NCBI RefSeq assembly: GCF_004345645.1
Contig: NZ_SLWS01000010.1
Location: 372,001-436,000 of the forward strand
DNA length: 64,000 nucleotides
Reading direction: 5' to 3'
Source: Actinocrispum wychmicini
GTDB taxonomy: Bacteria; Actinomycetota; Actinomycetes; Mycobacteriales; Pseudonocardiaceae
The notes under the pieces are model-generated. The model did no database searches. It was not told the origin of the DNA and saw nothing but the letters and a program-made list of their open reading frames with translations. The position numbers and the translations under genes were made by a program. Shown here one piece after another: positions 33,594-42,122 of this stretch. How positions within the stretch are numbered: position 1 is the stretch's first letter; each line of letters begins with the position of its first letter.

Positions 33594-34579
33594 CGGCCAC
33601 GCGCGGTCGAGCAGCTGCTGTCCGTTGTGGACGCCGTGGTCGAGCGTGGGCTGGCCGTGGCGGTCGACGGGTTGCAGGGCCACCTGTCCAGCTTCTACTT
33701 CCGTCCGTCGTGGACGGTCACGTGGCACCGGCGGAACCTGTTCACCGACCCGGACGTGGTCACCGGCGCGCTCGCCGAAGCGTTACGGGACCGGCCGAAC
33801 TTCCTCGGGATGACCCTGGGCAACGAGTTCAACCAGTTCTCCGACAAGCCGCATCCCGACGCCGATCCGGCCACTTCCGGCGAAGCCGAGGCCTGGCTGA
33901 CAACGCTGCTCGACGCCTGCGAGGAAGGTGCGCCCGGCGCGTTCCACACGCACTGCGAGTACGACGCGGTCTGGTACCAGGACGGCCCGTTCACGCCGGC
34001 GCACGCCGCCCGGATCGGCGCGGCCACCAACGTGCACTCCTGGGTGTTCAACGGGACTGTGCAGAAGTACGGCCCGTTGTCCACGGCCAGCGTGCGGCAC
34101 GCGGAGTACCAGGTGGAGCTGGCGGCCGACGCCACGCGGCCGGTGTGGCTGCAGGAGGTGGGGGCGCCGAGCCCGCACGTGCCCGCCGAGCTGGTCGGGG
34201 ACTTCGCCGAACAGACCGTCCACAACGCACTGACGTGCGCGAACGGTGGTGCTCGCACGACGTGGACCGGCGGCTGGTGGACTTCCCGGAGCTGGAGTAC
34301 AGCCTGGGCCTGCTCACGTCGGACCGCGAGGTCAAGCAGATCGCCGCCGCCGTCCGCGAGGGGCACCGTCCGGTGTCGCGGACCACCGCGCTGGTCGAGG
34401 CCGACCGGTCGGCGTGCGGTCCGGGCGGCGCGTTCTTCGACGCCTGGATGGCCATGGCGGACAAGGGAGTCAGGGCGGCGGTGGTGCTCGGCTCCCGGGT
34501 GGACGACACTGGGTACCTGGCCGAACGCGGCATCACGGACCTCATTGACTGGCGGGAGCGGCAAGCAGATGCACGATGA
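33594..34579 (+). pseudogene. GH5 beta-mannanase-like gene, 5'-truncated, with a -1 frameshift
   Basis: The remnant retains FYFRPSWTVTWHRRNLF, LGNEFNQF (acid/base Glu of GH5) and WLQEVGAP (nucleophile Glu). It lacks the N-terminal barrel strands. Near 34245 one base is missing: similarity moves to another frame (WCSHDVDRRLVDFPELEYSLG ...) and ends at TGA 34579, overlapping the alpha-mannosidase start. With two catalytic glutamates kept but half the barrel gone it should be inactive. Confidence 0.82.
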
Positions 34580-37571
34580 TCGGAAACTGGTGGAGGACCG
34601 GGTCAGCCGGGTCCTGAAGGAGCGCGTCAAGCCGGCGGTGTACTCGGCGTCGGTCCCGGCCGAGGTCGCGGCGTGGACGGTGCCGGGCGAGCCCGTCCCG
34701 GTCGCCGAGGGCCTGGCGGCGCGGTACACGCCGGTCGAGGCGGGATACCGGTGGGGGCCGGCGTGGGGCACGAGCTGGTTCCGGATCGCGGGAACGGTGC
34801 CCGCGCAGTGGGCGGGCCGGACCGTGGAGCTCGTCATCGACCTGGGGTTCGACGACCGGATGGTGGGCTTCCAGTGCGAAGGCCTGGTCTACCGGCCGGA
34901 CGGCACGCCGGTGAAGGGCCTCAACCCGCGCAACATGTGGCTGCGGCTCGACGAGTCCACATCGGACCTGCTGTTTTACGTGGAGGCCGCGGCCAATCCG
35001 GTGCTGCTGGACTACCATCCGTTCCAGCCGACCGAGCAGGGTGACCGGCTGACGTCGTCGGCCGAGCCGCTCTACCGGATCCGTGAGGTCTCGCTCGCGG
35101 TGTTCGAGGACGAGGTGTGGCAGCTGGTCCAGGACATCGAGGTGCTCGACCAGCTGATGCGCGAGCTGTCCCCGGACAGCGCCCGCAGGTGGGAGATCCT
35201 GCGCGCGCTCGACCGGGCGATGGACGCCATCGACCTGCAGGACGTGGTGGGCACCGCCTCGGCCGCGCGGGCCGAGCTGGCCGAGATGCTCGCGCGGCCG
35301 GCGTCGGCGAGCGCGCACCGGATCGTCGCGGTCGGACACTCGCACATCGACTCGGCGTGGCTGTGGCCGACTCGGGAGACCGTCCGGAAAGTCGCGCGCA
35401 CCACGTCGAACGTGACTTCACTGATGGACAGCAACCCGGAGTTCATGTTCGCGATGTCCTCGGCGCAGCAGCTGGCGTGGATCGCCGAACACCATCCGCG
35501 TGTGTTCGAGCGGGTCAAGGCGAAGGTCGCGGCCGGCCAGTTCGTCCCGGTCGGCGGGATGTGGGTGGAGTCGGACACGAACATGCCCGGCGGCGAGGCG
35601 ATGGCCCGGCAGTTCGTCCACGGCAAGCGGTTCTTCCTGGAGAACTTCGGGGTGGAGACCGAGGAGGTGTGGCTGCCGGACTCGTTCGGCTACAGCGCGG
35701 CCATGCCGCAGCTGGTCACGCTGTCGGCCTCGAAGTGGTTCCTGACCCAGAAGATCTCGTGGAACACGGTCAACAAGTTCCCGCACCACACGTTCAACTG
35801 GGAAGGCATCGACGGAACCCGGGTCTTCACGCACTTCCCGCCCGCGGACACGTACAACTCGGAATTCTCCGGCAAGGAGATGGCGCACGCGGCCCGCAAC
35901 TTCCAGGAGAAGGGCCGGGCCACGGTGTCGCTCGTGCCGTTCGGCTGGGGCGACGGCGGTGGCGGCCCGACCAGGGAGATGCTGGCCCGCGCGGCGCGGC
36001 TGGCCGACCTGGAGGGCTCGCCGCGGGTGACGATCGCCCGGCCGGCCGAGTTCTTCCAGCGGGCGCAGGCGGAGTATCCGGACGCGCCGGTCTGGGTGGG
36101 GGAGCTGTACCTGGAGTTCCACCGCGGCACGTACACCAGCCAGGCCAGGACCAAGCAGGGCAACCGGCGCAGCGAACACCTGTTGCGGGAAGCCGAACTG
36201 TGGGCGGCCACGGCCGCTGTCCGGCTCGGCCGGCCGTATCCGTACGAGCGGTTGGACCGGATCTGGAAGGTGGTGCTGCTCAACCAGTTCCACGACATCC
36301 TGCCGGGCTCGTCGATCGCGTGGGTGCACCGGGAGGCCGAGGAGGCGTACGCGGCCGTCGCCGCGGAACTCACCGAGATGATCACGGACGCGCAGCAGGC
36401 TCTGGCCGGAGAGGGCGGCTCGACGGTCGCGTTCAACGCCGCGCCGCACTCGCGGGACAGCGTCCCGGCTGGCGGCGCGTCGGTCGTGGTTCCGTTCGAG
36501 GGGACGCCGGTTCAGGTCGGTGAGACGTCGTCGGGTTTCGTGTTGGACAACGGGATCATCAAGGTCGTCGTCGGCGCGGACGGCCTGGTGACGTCGGTGT
36601 GGGATGTCGCCGCCGGCCGGGAGGTGTTGGCCGGGGCCGCCAACCTGCTGCAACTGCACCCGGACTTCCCGAACATGTGGGACGCCTGGGACGTGGACTC
36701 GTTCTACCGCAACAGCGTCACCGACCTGACCGATGTGGACAGTGTGGTCGTCGAGGCGAAGGAGCCGGACCGGGTCGCCCTCCGGATCACCCGCTCGTTC
36801 TCGAAGTCCACGGTCAGCCAACTGGTGACGCTGCGGGCCGGTAGCACGTGCCTGGACATCGACACGGACGTGGACTGGCACGAGACCGAGAAGTTCCTGA
36901 AGCTCACGTTCCCGCTGGACGTGCGGGCGGACCGGTCGGCCTCGGAGATCCAGTTCGGGCATGTGTACCGGCCCACCCACACCAACACCAGTTGGGACGC
37001 GGCGAAGTTCGAGATCTGCGCGCACCGCTGGGTGCACATCGCCGAACCCGGCTACGGCGTCGCGCTGGTCAACGACTCCACGTACGGCCATGACGTCACG
37101 CGAACCGCCCACACCACGACCGTGCGGGCATCCCTGCTGCGTGCCCCGCGGTTCCCCGATCCACGCACCGACCACGGCCCGCACAAGTTCCGGCACGCCC
37201 TGGTGGCCGGCGCCGCGATCCCGGACGCGGTCCGCGAGGGCTACCGCGTCAACCTGCCCACCCGCACGGTCACCGGCTCACGGCCGGTGCGACCCCTTGT
37301 GTTCGTGGACAATCCGAACGTCGTCGTCGAGTCGGTCAAGCTCGCCGACGACCAGTCCGGCGACGTCGTCGTCCGGCTCTACGAGTCCGCTGGCGGCCGG
37401 GCGCGTGCCCAGCTGGTCGTCGACTTCCCCGTGTCCGAGGCGTTCTCCACCGACCTGTTGGAACGGAGGTGGTCGGAGTCCGTGCCGTTCGAGGTCGTCG
37501 GCGGCAGGACGATGTCGATCTCGTTGCGTCCCTTCGAGATTCTCACCCTGCGACTGTCTGGAGTCGCATGA
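34569..37571 (+). CDS. GH38 alpha-mannosidase
   Basis: 1000 residues, full length for bacterial GH38. After an N-terminal beta domain comes VGHSHIDSAWLWP (zinc His and Asp, about 255), then ESDTNMPGGEAMARQF, LPDSFGYSAAMPQL (nucleophile Asp, about 371), EFHRGTYTSQA, NQFHDILPGSSIAWVH and C-terminal beta-sandwich domains. There is no signal peptide, so it trims imported mannosides in the cytoplasm. The ATG at 34569 has GGGAG upstream. It is the only intact gene of its operon; the promoter and importer genes upstream are damaged. Confidence 0.93.
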   Translation: MHDDRKLVEDRVSRVLKERVKPAVYSASVPAEVAAWTVPGEPVPVAEGLAARYTPVEAGYRWGPAWGTSWFRIAGTVPAQWAGRTVELVIDLGFDDRMVGFQCEGLVYRPDGTPVKGLNPRNMWLRLDESTSDLLFYVEAAANPVLLDYHPFQPTEQGDRLTSSAEPLYRIREVSLAVFEDEVWQLVQDIEVLDQLMRELSPDSARRWEILRALDRAMDAIDLQDVVGTASAARAELAEMLARPASASAHRIVAVGHSHIDSAWLWPTRETVRKVARTTSNVTSLMDSNPEFMFAMSSAQQLAWIAEHHPRVFERVKAKVAAGQFVPVGGMWVESDTNMPGGEAMARQFVHGKRFFLENFGVETEEVWLPDSFGYSAAMPQLVTLSASKWFLTQKISWNTVNKFPHHTFNWEGIDGTRVFTHFPPADTYNSEFSGKEMAHAARNFQEKGRATVSLVPFGWGDGGGGPTREMLARAARLADLEGSPRVTIARPAEFFQRAQAEYPDAPVWVGELYLEFHRGTYTSQARTKQGNRRSEHLLREAELWAATAAVRLGRPYPYERLDRIWKVVLLNQFHDILPGSSIAWVHREAEEAYAAVAAELTEMITDAQQALAGEGGSTVAFNAAPHSRDSVPAGGASVVVPFEGTPVQVGETSSGFVLDNGIIKVVVGADGLVTSVWDVAAGREVLAGAANLLQLHPDFPNMWDAWDVDSFYRNSVTDLTDVDSVVVEAKEPDRVALRITRSFSKSTVSQLVTLRAGSTCLDIDTDVDWHETEKFLKLTFPLDVRADRSASEIQFGHVYRPTHTNTSWDAAKFEICAHRWVHIAEPGYGVALVNDSTYGHDVTRTAHTTTVRASLLRAPRFPDPRTDHGPHKFRHALVAGAAIPDAVREGYRVNLPTRTVTGSRPVRPLVFVDNPNVVVESVKLADDQSGDVVVRLYESAGGRARAQLVVDFPVSEAFSTDLLERRWSESVPFEVVGGRTMSISLRPFEILTLRLSGVA

Positions 37572-37598
37572 CGGCGGCGACGATGAGGTAGATCGTCA

Positions 37599-37625
37599 CG
37601 GTGGCCGGCCGTGCGCCGGCCACCG
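37599..37625 (+). terminator. Hairpin after the alpha-mannosidase
   Basis: CGGTGGCCGGC (37599-37609) pairs perfectly with 37615-37625 across a 5-base loop, 27 nt after the stop. No T-run. Confidence 0.75.
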
Positions 37626-37703
37626 CAATTCCGTGCGTTTCCAGCGAAAATATCGATCAAATATCAATTCAATGGCGGTATCGTAGGATCATTGGAATTC
37701 AGC

Positions 37704-37730
37704 GCATTTTCCGGAGTGATCGGAAAATGC
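37704..37730. promoter_or_regulatory. AT-containing inverted repeat upstream of the DUF4360 gene
   Basis: GCATTTTCCG (37704-37713) and its exact complement (37721-37730) with a 7-base spacer, in an AT-rich stretch about 120 bp before the DUF4360 start. It may be a regulator site or a hairpin; nothing else is recognised between 37626 and 37847. Confidence 0.5.
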
Positions 37731-37847
37731 TGAGGACCACTAACGAACGGTGTTTTGCTCCGTTCAGTCGGATGCTGTGCGCGAGGATTGGGCTACTGTG
37801 CGTGTAGCGCCTCGGTCGTCGTCGATCATCATCCGAAAGGTGCCTCC

Positions 37848-38465
37848 ATGATCACCACCCTGCTCTCGCTTGCCCTGGCTGCGTTCACGATCACCCCGCA
37901 GGCGGCCGTCGACGAGGTCCCGGCCGGTCACGTCACCGTCGACATCGTGTCCGTCAACGGTTCCGGATGTCCGGTCGGGACAACGGAAATCGCTGTGGCG
38001 GACGACAACTCCGAGTTCACCGTGACCCACCACGGCGACTTCACCGCGCGGGTCGGCCCCGGCGTCGACCCGACCGACTCGCGGAAGAACTGCCAGCTCG
38101 CGTTGAGCGTCAATGTCCCGTCCGGATTCACATTCGGCATCATCCGCGCCGATTACCGCGGCGACGTGAGCCTGCGCGACGGCGCGGTGGCTCTCCAACG
38201 CGCCCTTTACTATTTCCAGGGAATGTCCGACACGACGTCCCGGAGTCATCCGTTCCGTGGCCCGATTGTCAGCGACTGGCACACCACGGACGCCACCGAC
38301 CCCGGCTCCGTCATCTTCGCGCCGTGCGGCCAGGACCGCCTTTTCAACATCAATACGGAACTGCGCGTGAACGCTGGCACGTCCGGAGCCACCAGTTCGA
38401 TCTCGATGGACTCACCCGACCGCAACCCCAACGCCCACTACCGCTTCGTCTGGAAGCGCTGCTGA
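37848..38465 (+). CDS. DUF4360 secreted protein
   Basis: 205 residues with a signal peptide (LLSLALAAFTITPQAA) and the DUF4360 pattern: NGSGCPVGTTEIAVADDN, KNCQLALSVNVPSGFTFGI, DYRGDVSL and FAPCGQDRLFNINTELRV with conserved cysteines. Function unknown; the family is common as small secreted actinomycete proteins. The ATG at 37848 has GAAAGG upstream; upstream in-frame sequence to 37755 does not look like a signal peptide. It is transcribed alone. Confidence 0.88.
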   Translation: MITTLLSLALAAFTITPQAAVDEVPAGHVTVDIVSVNGSGCPVGTTEIAVADDNSEFTVTHHGDFTARVGPGVDPTDSRKNCQLALSVNVPSGFTFGIIRADYRGDVSLRDGAVALQRALYYFQGMSDTTSRSHPFRGPIVSDWHTTDATDPGSVIFAPCGQDRLFNINTELRVNAGTSGATSSISMDSPDRNPNAHYRFVWKRC

Positions 38466-38478
38466 CATCGCGAAACGA

Positions 38479-38506
38479 CCCGGGACCGCCGGCGGGCGAT
38501 CCCGGG
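38479..38506. terminator. Weak hairpin between convergent genes
   Basis: CCCGGGA (38479-38485) and TCCCGGG (38500-38506) flank a GC-rich loop which itself contains CCGCCGGCGG. It lies between the DUF4360 stop and the DUF3800 stop. Confidence 0.5.
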
Positions 38507-38531
38507 CCGTGCCTGGTGCGCGGGTGTTCGC

Positions 38532-39317
38532 CTACACCTGTCCGACAAGCGTTCGGCCGCTGCGCGCGTCACCCCAGACCGACCGCGGGTCCACGTACGG
38601 TCGCAGCAACGCGGTCAACTCCGGGTCGCCGTCGCCGTTGAGTTCGATGGACGCGACCTTTCGGGCCACCCCGGCGAGGAAGTCGGCGATCTGCACGCGG
38701 GCGTCCGACCGGGAGTCGACCAGCCGCAGCCCGATCAGCCGGCCGCCGAGGATGTCCTTGAGCCGTGCGACCCGGTCCGGGGTCAGCAGGTTCTGCTGGT
38801 CGTGCACGATCGTGACCGGCGCGCCCCAGTGCTCGACCGCGCGGACGATCGCCGGGACCAGCAGGTCCAGCGTGGGCATCCGGTTCGGGTGGGTGACCAG
38901 GTCGCGGTTGCGGCGGCGCATCATGTCGTTGAACGACTTGAGCAGCGCCTCCCAGTCGCCGCGGCCGAGCCGGCGCGGCCCGGCGTCGTACAGGTCACGG
39001 GTCTGCTCGTCGGCACCCAGGAGTTCGGTGACCTTGCCGAGCAGGAAGAACGACTTCTCGGTGAGATGCACCCACGCGTGCCCGGCCACCGGCCCGGCCG
39101 GGTCGAGCAGCCACAGCAGGACCCGCCGGTGTTTCTCGCGCAGCAGGTGGTTCGCCTTGTACTCCAGCGCGGGGGAGCGGATCCGGTCGCGGATCTCCTG
39201 GACGCACGCGGCGGCCGACTCGACGCTCATGTGCACGCTGGCGTGCGCGAACACGTCGGTGACCCCGCCGATCAGGTTGTCGCCCTCCGAGCCGGACTCG
39301 TCACAGGCGATCTCCAT
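38532..39317 (-). CDS. DUF3800 protein
   Basis: 261 residues starting MEIACDESGSEG; the DES motif and the following acidic residues (SDARVQIADFLAGV near the end) fit the DUF3800 family, an RNase H-like fold found near defence and mobile genes. Enzyme activity is unproven. TAGACT lies 8 nt before the ATG, suggesting a leaderless message. An in-frame extension to 39608 would have no similarity and is rejected. No toxin-antitoxin or phage partner is beside it. Confidence 0.82.
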   Translation of the reverse strand: MEIACDESGSEGDNLIGGVTDVFAHASVHMSVESAAACVQEIRDRIRSPALEYKANHLLREKHRRVLLWLLDPAGPVAGHAWVHLTEKSFFLLGKVTELLGADEQTRDLYDAGPRRLGRGDWEALLKSFNDMMRRRNRDLVTHPNRMPTLDLLVPAIVRAVEHWGAPVTIVHDQQNLLTPDRVARLKDILGGRLIGLRLVDSRSDARVQIADFLAGVARKVASIELNGDGDPELTALLRPYVDPRSVWGDARSGRTLVGQV

Positions 39318-39435
39318 GACCAGCGAGTCTAGGAGCAGGCCGCGCTCGGCGCGCCCGTTTTTGTCGGTAGTGGCTTTTCGATGTCCGTGGGCGGTGGGTC
39401 CCTTGTGGACGGACTGACCCGCACCGGCCATGGGC

Positions 39436-39921
39436 TTAGCCCGGGCGGAGGTCCGTGACTGGCAGGCCGTGTTCGGCGCGCATGCGCGCGGCCACAAGTG
39501 AGCGGTGACATGCCTCCGGGTCACGCTCGACGCAGAGGAGCGCGGTCGTCGAGTCGCTCGGCAGGTCGGCCACGAGCACGCCGAGGTCGAACCGGTCGAG
39601 GATCTCACGGGTGTAGCGCTCGGCGTACTCAGGCGCGAGCGCGACGCGGTTGCGCTTGCCCACGCCTTGGCGGTCGTCCTCGCGGTACTGGAGCTGGCGC
39701 AGCTCGGTTGTCGGCGCCAGCTCCTTCACGTGCCGGTAGCCGATGTCCACCGCGGCGAGCGAGCGCTGCAGTAGCGCTGAGTTCGCCCAGGAGTAGTCGG
39801 GGCCCCGAACGCCGCGGCGTTGGCGGAGGTCGAGCAGCAGACCCACGCCTTCGCCGGTGAGCGTCTCGACGAAAGCTCCGGCTGTGAAGCCGTAGACGCC
39901 GATCGTCGCGATGCGCCTCAT
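39436..39921 (-). CDS. DUF488-family protein
   Basis: 161 residues. MRRIATIGVYGF at the start, then LLDLRQRRGVRGPDYSWANS and near the end ALLCVERDPEACHRSLVA, the Cys/His signature of DUF488. The family function is unknown. The start at 39921 is 10 nt after the stop of the SnoaL-like gene, so the two are likely cotranscribed from the divergent promoter at 40300. Confidence 0.87.
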   Translation of the reverse strand: MRRIATIGVYGFTAGAFVETLTGEGVGLLLDLRQRRGVRGPDYSWANSALLQRSLAAVDIGYRHVKELAPTTELRQLQYREDDRQGVGKRNRVALAPEYAERYTREILDRFDLGVLVADLPSDSTTALLCVERDPEACHRSLVAARMRAEHGLPVTDLRPG

Positions 39922-39931
39922 CGCCGTACCG

Positions 39932-40285
39932 TCACGGCACGAGTGCCGGCTGGTCCACGACCCAGAGCCACGACCCGTCCGGCTGGCGGCGGGCGATCTC
40001 AACGGTGATCTCGCCGGTGGTCAGCGTGGTCGCTGTCAGTGCCAGGTCGCCGCTGACCAGCGCTGGATGCTGCCTGCCCGGCGAGAGCACCGGCGCGGCC
40101 GCGACGAACTGCTCGTACACCTTGCGGATCTCCGCGTGTCCGGTCGCGAGGTTGCCCGGCGGGAACGCCAGCACGGCGGTCGGCTCGTACAACGCCACCA
40201 GCCCGTCGACGTCGCCCGCGTTGCCGCGCTCGATGAAGTACCCGGCCAGGTCGTTCGGGTCAGTGGCCACTGTCTTGCTTGTCAT
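39932..40285 (-). CDS. SnoaL-like/NTF2-fold protein (YybH-like)
   Basis: 117 residues: GYFIERGNAGDVDGLVALYEP, AVLAFPPGNLATGHAEIRKVY and QPDGSWLWVVDQP, the cone-shaped NTF2 fold of the DUF4440/SgcJ group. A ligand-binding or isomerase-like role is possible but not shown. It is divergent from the WYL regulator with 61 bp between the starts, and so probably is its target. Confidence 0.85.
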   Translation of the reverse strand: MTSKTVATDPNDLAGYFIERGNAGDVDGLVALYEPTAVLAFPPGNLATGHAEIRKVYEQFVAAAPVLSPGRQHPALVSGDLALTATTLTTGEITVEIARRQPDGSWLWVVDQPALVP

Positions 40286-40310
40286 GTCGATCAGCCTGCC
40301 AACGAATCAC

Positions 40311-40340
40311 GACATCCTGTGTCATGTATTCCGGTAAAAT
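40311..40340. promoter_or_regulatory. Divergent promoter and operator of the WYL regulator
   Basis: TAAAAT (40335-40340) stands 6 nt before the GTG at 40347, a leaderless-type -10. Just upstream GACA-TCCTG-TGTC (40311-40323) is a short palindrome that could bind the regulator. Confidence 0.5.
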
Positions 40341-40346
40341 CTTCGT

Positions 40347-41321
40347 GTGCGTGCCGACCGGTTGGTGTCGCTGGTGCTGCTGCTGCGCCAGCACGGTCGG
40401 CTGTCCGCGGCCGCGCTGGCCCGCGAGCTGGAGGTGTCCACCCGGACCGTGTTGCGCGACATCGAGGCGTTGTCCGCGGCCGGCGTCCCGGTCTACGCCG
40501 AACGCGGCCGGCACGGCGGTTTCGCCTTGCTGCCCGGTTTCCAGACCGAGCTCACCGGACTGAACCACGACGAGGCGCTGGCCCTCCTGGTCGCCGGATC
40601 GCGGCGCGGCGCGCAGGCATTCGGCCTCGGCTCGGCGCTCGCCTCGGGCATGCGCAAGGTGGTGGACGCGCTGCCGGAAAGCTATCGGGCCACCGCGGCC
40701 GGTGCGGCCCGACGAGTGCTCATCGACCCGGAGACCGACCTCCTCTCGCGCCGGCTGGTCGCTGAGGAGGTGCCGGACACGGTGGTGGCAGAGGTTCGGC
40801 GCGCGGTGTTCGCCGGACACAAGCTGCGTATCCACTACGCGGCCGCGGGCCAGGCCCCGAAGTGGCGCACGGTGGACCCGATCGGCCTGGTCACCGTGCG
40901 CGACCGGGGTTACCTGCTGGCCACGAGGTCTGGCGCGGACCGCACCTACCGGCTGTCCCGGGTCCTGGCCGCCGAGGAACTCGCCGAGCCCGCACAACGA
41001 CCGGACCGGGTCGATCTGGACCGGGCCTGGCAGGAACGCGGCACGCGGTTTCGGACCGGCGGCGACCAGGTCACCGTGCTGGTCCGGGTGCACCCCGCGC
41101 GGCGCGAGGACCTGGTGGACACCGCGCTGGCCGTCCGCACCGAAGAGGCCGACGCAGACGGCTGGCTGCGCCTGGAGGTGTCCTTCCAGGATTCGAGACA
41201 CGCCGAATGGGCGCTGTGGCAGCTCGCCACGAACGCGGAAGCCCTGGCCCCGCAATGGTTGCGCACCTCCCTGCGCGACCGCGCCGCCGAGATCGCCACC
41301 CGCTACCGAGTGTCGTCCTGA
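40347..41321 (+). CDS. HTH-WYL transcriptional regulator (DeoR/YafY type)
   Basis: 324 residues. N-terminal winged HTH (LSAAALARELEVSTRTVLRDIEAL), then a WYL domain with KLRIHYAAAGQAPKWRTVDPIGLV and YLLATRSGADRTYRLSRV, and a C-terminal WCX-like part. WYL domains sense nucleotides or other ligands. GTG start, probably leaderless. The divergent SnoaL-DUF488 pair is the likely target. Confidence 0.9.
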   Translation: MRADRLVSLVLLLRQHGRLSAAALARELEVSTRTVLRDIEALSAAGVPVYAERGRHGGFALLPGFQTELTGLNHDEALALLVAGSRRGAQAFGLGSALASGMRKVVDALPESYRATAAGAARRVLIDPETDLLSRRLVAEEVPDTVVAEVRRAVFAGHKLRIHYAAAGQAPKWRTVDPIGLVTVRDRGYLLATRSGADRTYRLSRVLAAEELAEPAQRPDRVDLDRAWQERGTRFRTGGDQVTVLVRVHPARREDLVDTALAVRTEEADADGWLRLEVSFQDSRHAEWALWQLATNAEALAPQWLRTSLRDRAAEIATRYRVSS

Positions 41322-41342
41322 GAGTGGCTGCTCAGGCCGGAA

Positions 41343-41669
41343 TTACTCGCCGCGGAGGGAGCGTCGGATTTCTTCCAGTTTGTCCAGTCCGGCTTTGTCG
41401 CGTTCGGCCATTTGTTCGTCGATCGATTTGGCCTGGGGTGACTCGCCGGTGAGTTCGCCCATTCCGGCCGAGGTCGCGATGCGGTTCTCGATCCGGTCGC
41501 GTACGTAGTCGAACGTGGGGACGCCGGCGTCGGTGTAGTCGATGGGGGCGAGCGGGTCGGGCATGTCCACAGCGGGCGTGTGCACCGCGGGCGTGGCCGC
41601 CGCGGGTTTGTCGAGAGCAGTGCTCTCGCTCACGATCTCGGCGTCGATGGGTTCGTCCATACCGCTCAT
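41343..41669 (-). CDS. Hypothetical acidic protein
   Basis: About 108 residues, no family recognised. The N-terminal half is a low-complexity acidic and alanine/proline stretch (DEPIDAEIVSESTALDKP); the C-terminal half is charged and helical (DKAGLDKLEEIRRSLRGE). Cytoplasmic. Start MSGMDEP at 41669, or 41660. It converges on the WYL gene with 21 bp between the stops and diverges from the STAS gene. Confidence 0.6.
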   Translation of the reverse strand: MSGMDEPIDAEIVSESTALDKPAAATPAVHTPAVDMPDPLAPIDYTDAGVPTFDYVRDRIENRIATSAGMGELTGESPQAKSIDEQMAERDKAGLDKLEEIRRSLRGE

Positions 41670-41720
41670 TGTGCCCGTGATCGAGTGATGCGACCGGGCC
41701 GAGTGGGTACCCGGGGCGGC

Positions 41721-42026
41721 GTGAAACCGGTCGAGGTGGTGTGGGCGGACGGATACACCGTGCACGTGGCGGTGGCTGGGGAGTTGAACCTGGCCACCGG
41801 CGACGTGGTGTTGCGGAAGTTGTCGAGTCTGGTCGACCGCGGCTACGTGCACCTGGTCATCGACGCGTCGAAGGTGAGCTTCTGCGACTCGAGCGGGTTG
41901 GGCGCGTTGCTGCGAGCGCGGGCCCGCGCGTCCGCGGTCGCCGGAGACCTGACCATCCGTTCGGCCTCGCCGCAACTGCGCCGGGTGTTGGAGATCGCCG
42001 GAATTCAGAAACTGCTCCTGAGCTGA
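41721..42026 (+). CDS. STAS-domain anti-anti-sigma factor
   Basis: 101 residues: HVAVAGELNLATGDVVLRKL and IDASKVSFCDSSGLGALLRA, with the phosphorylatable serine in DSSG, and the usual C-terminal helix (RRVLEIAGIQKLL). It is a second partner-switching antagonist in this window, more canonical than the one at 8084. GTG start at 41721 behind GGGGCGG; an in-frame ATG at 41688 is possible. No kinase gene is adjacent. Confidence 0.86.
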   Translation: MKPVEVVWADGYTVHVAVAGELNLATGDVVLRKLSSLVDRGYVHLVIDASKVSFCDSSGLGALLRARARASAVAGDLTIRSASPQLRRVLEIAGIQKLLLS

Positions 42027-42040
42027 GCCGACCGGCGCGG

Positions 42041-42073
42041 GTTCATCCGACGGAAAATAGGCGTTCATTGTCG
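42041..42073 (+). promoter_or_regulatory. PHO-box-like direct repeat upstream of purple acid phosphatase
   Basis: GTTCATCCGAC (42041), an 11-base middle unit and GTTCATTGTCG (42063): two GTTCAT units spaced exactly 22 bp, i.e. two 11-bp PhoP half-site periods, about 50 bp before the phosphatase start. Confidence 0.55.
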
Positions 42074-42122
42074 CGTTGTCCGCCTCTTTTAGGTTCCGTT
42101 CGTCGCCGAGCGAGGAGAACCC

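Noticed and set aside
38532..39608. 358-codon version of the DUF3800 gene
   Set aside because: The extra N-terminal 97 codons overlap the DUF488 gene region and are Ser/Arg-rich shadow sequence; MEIACDESG is the family start.
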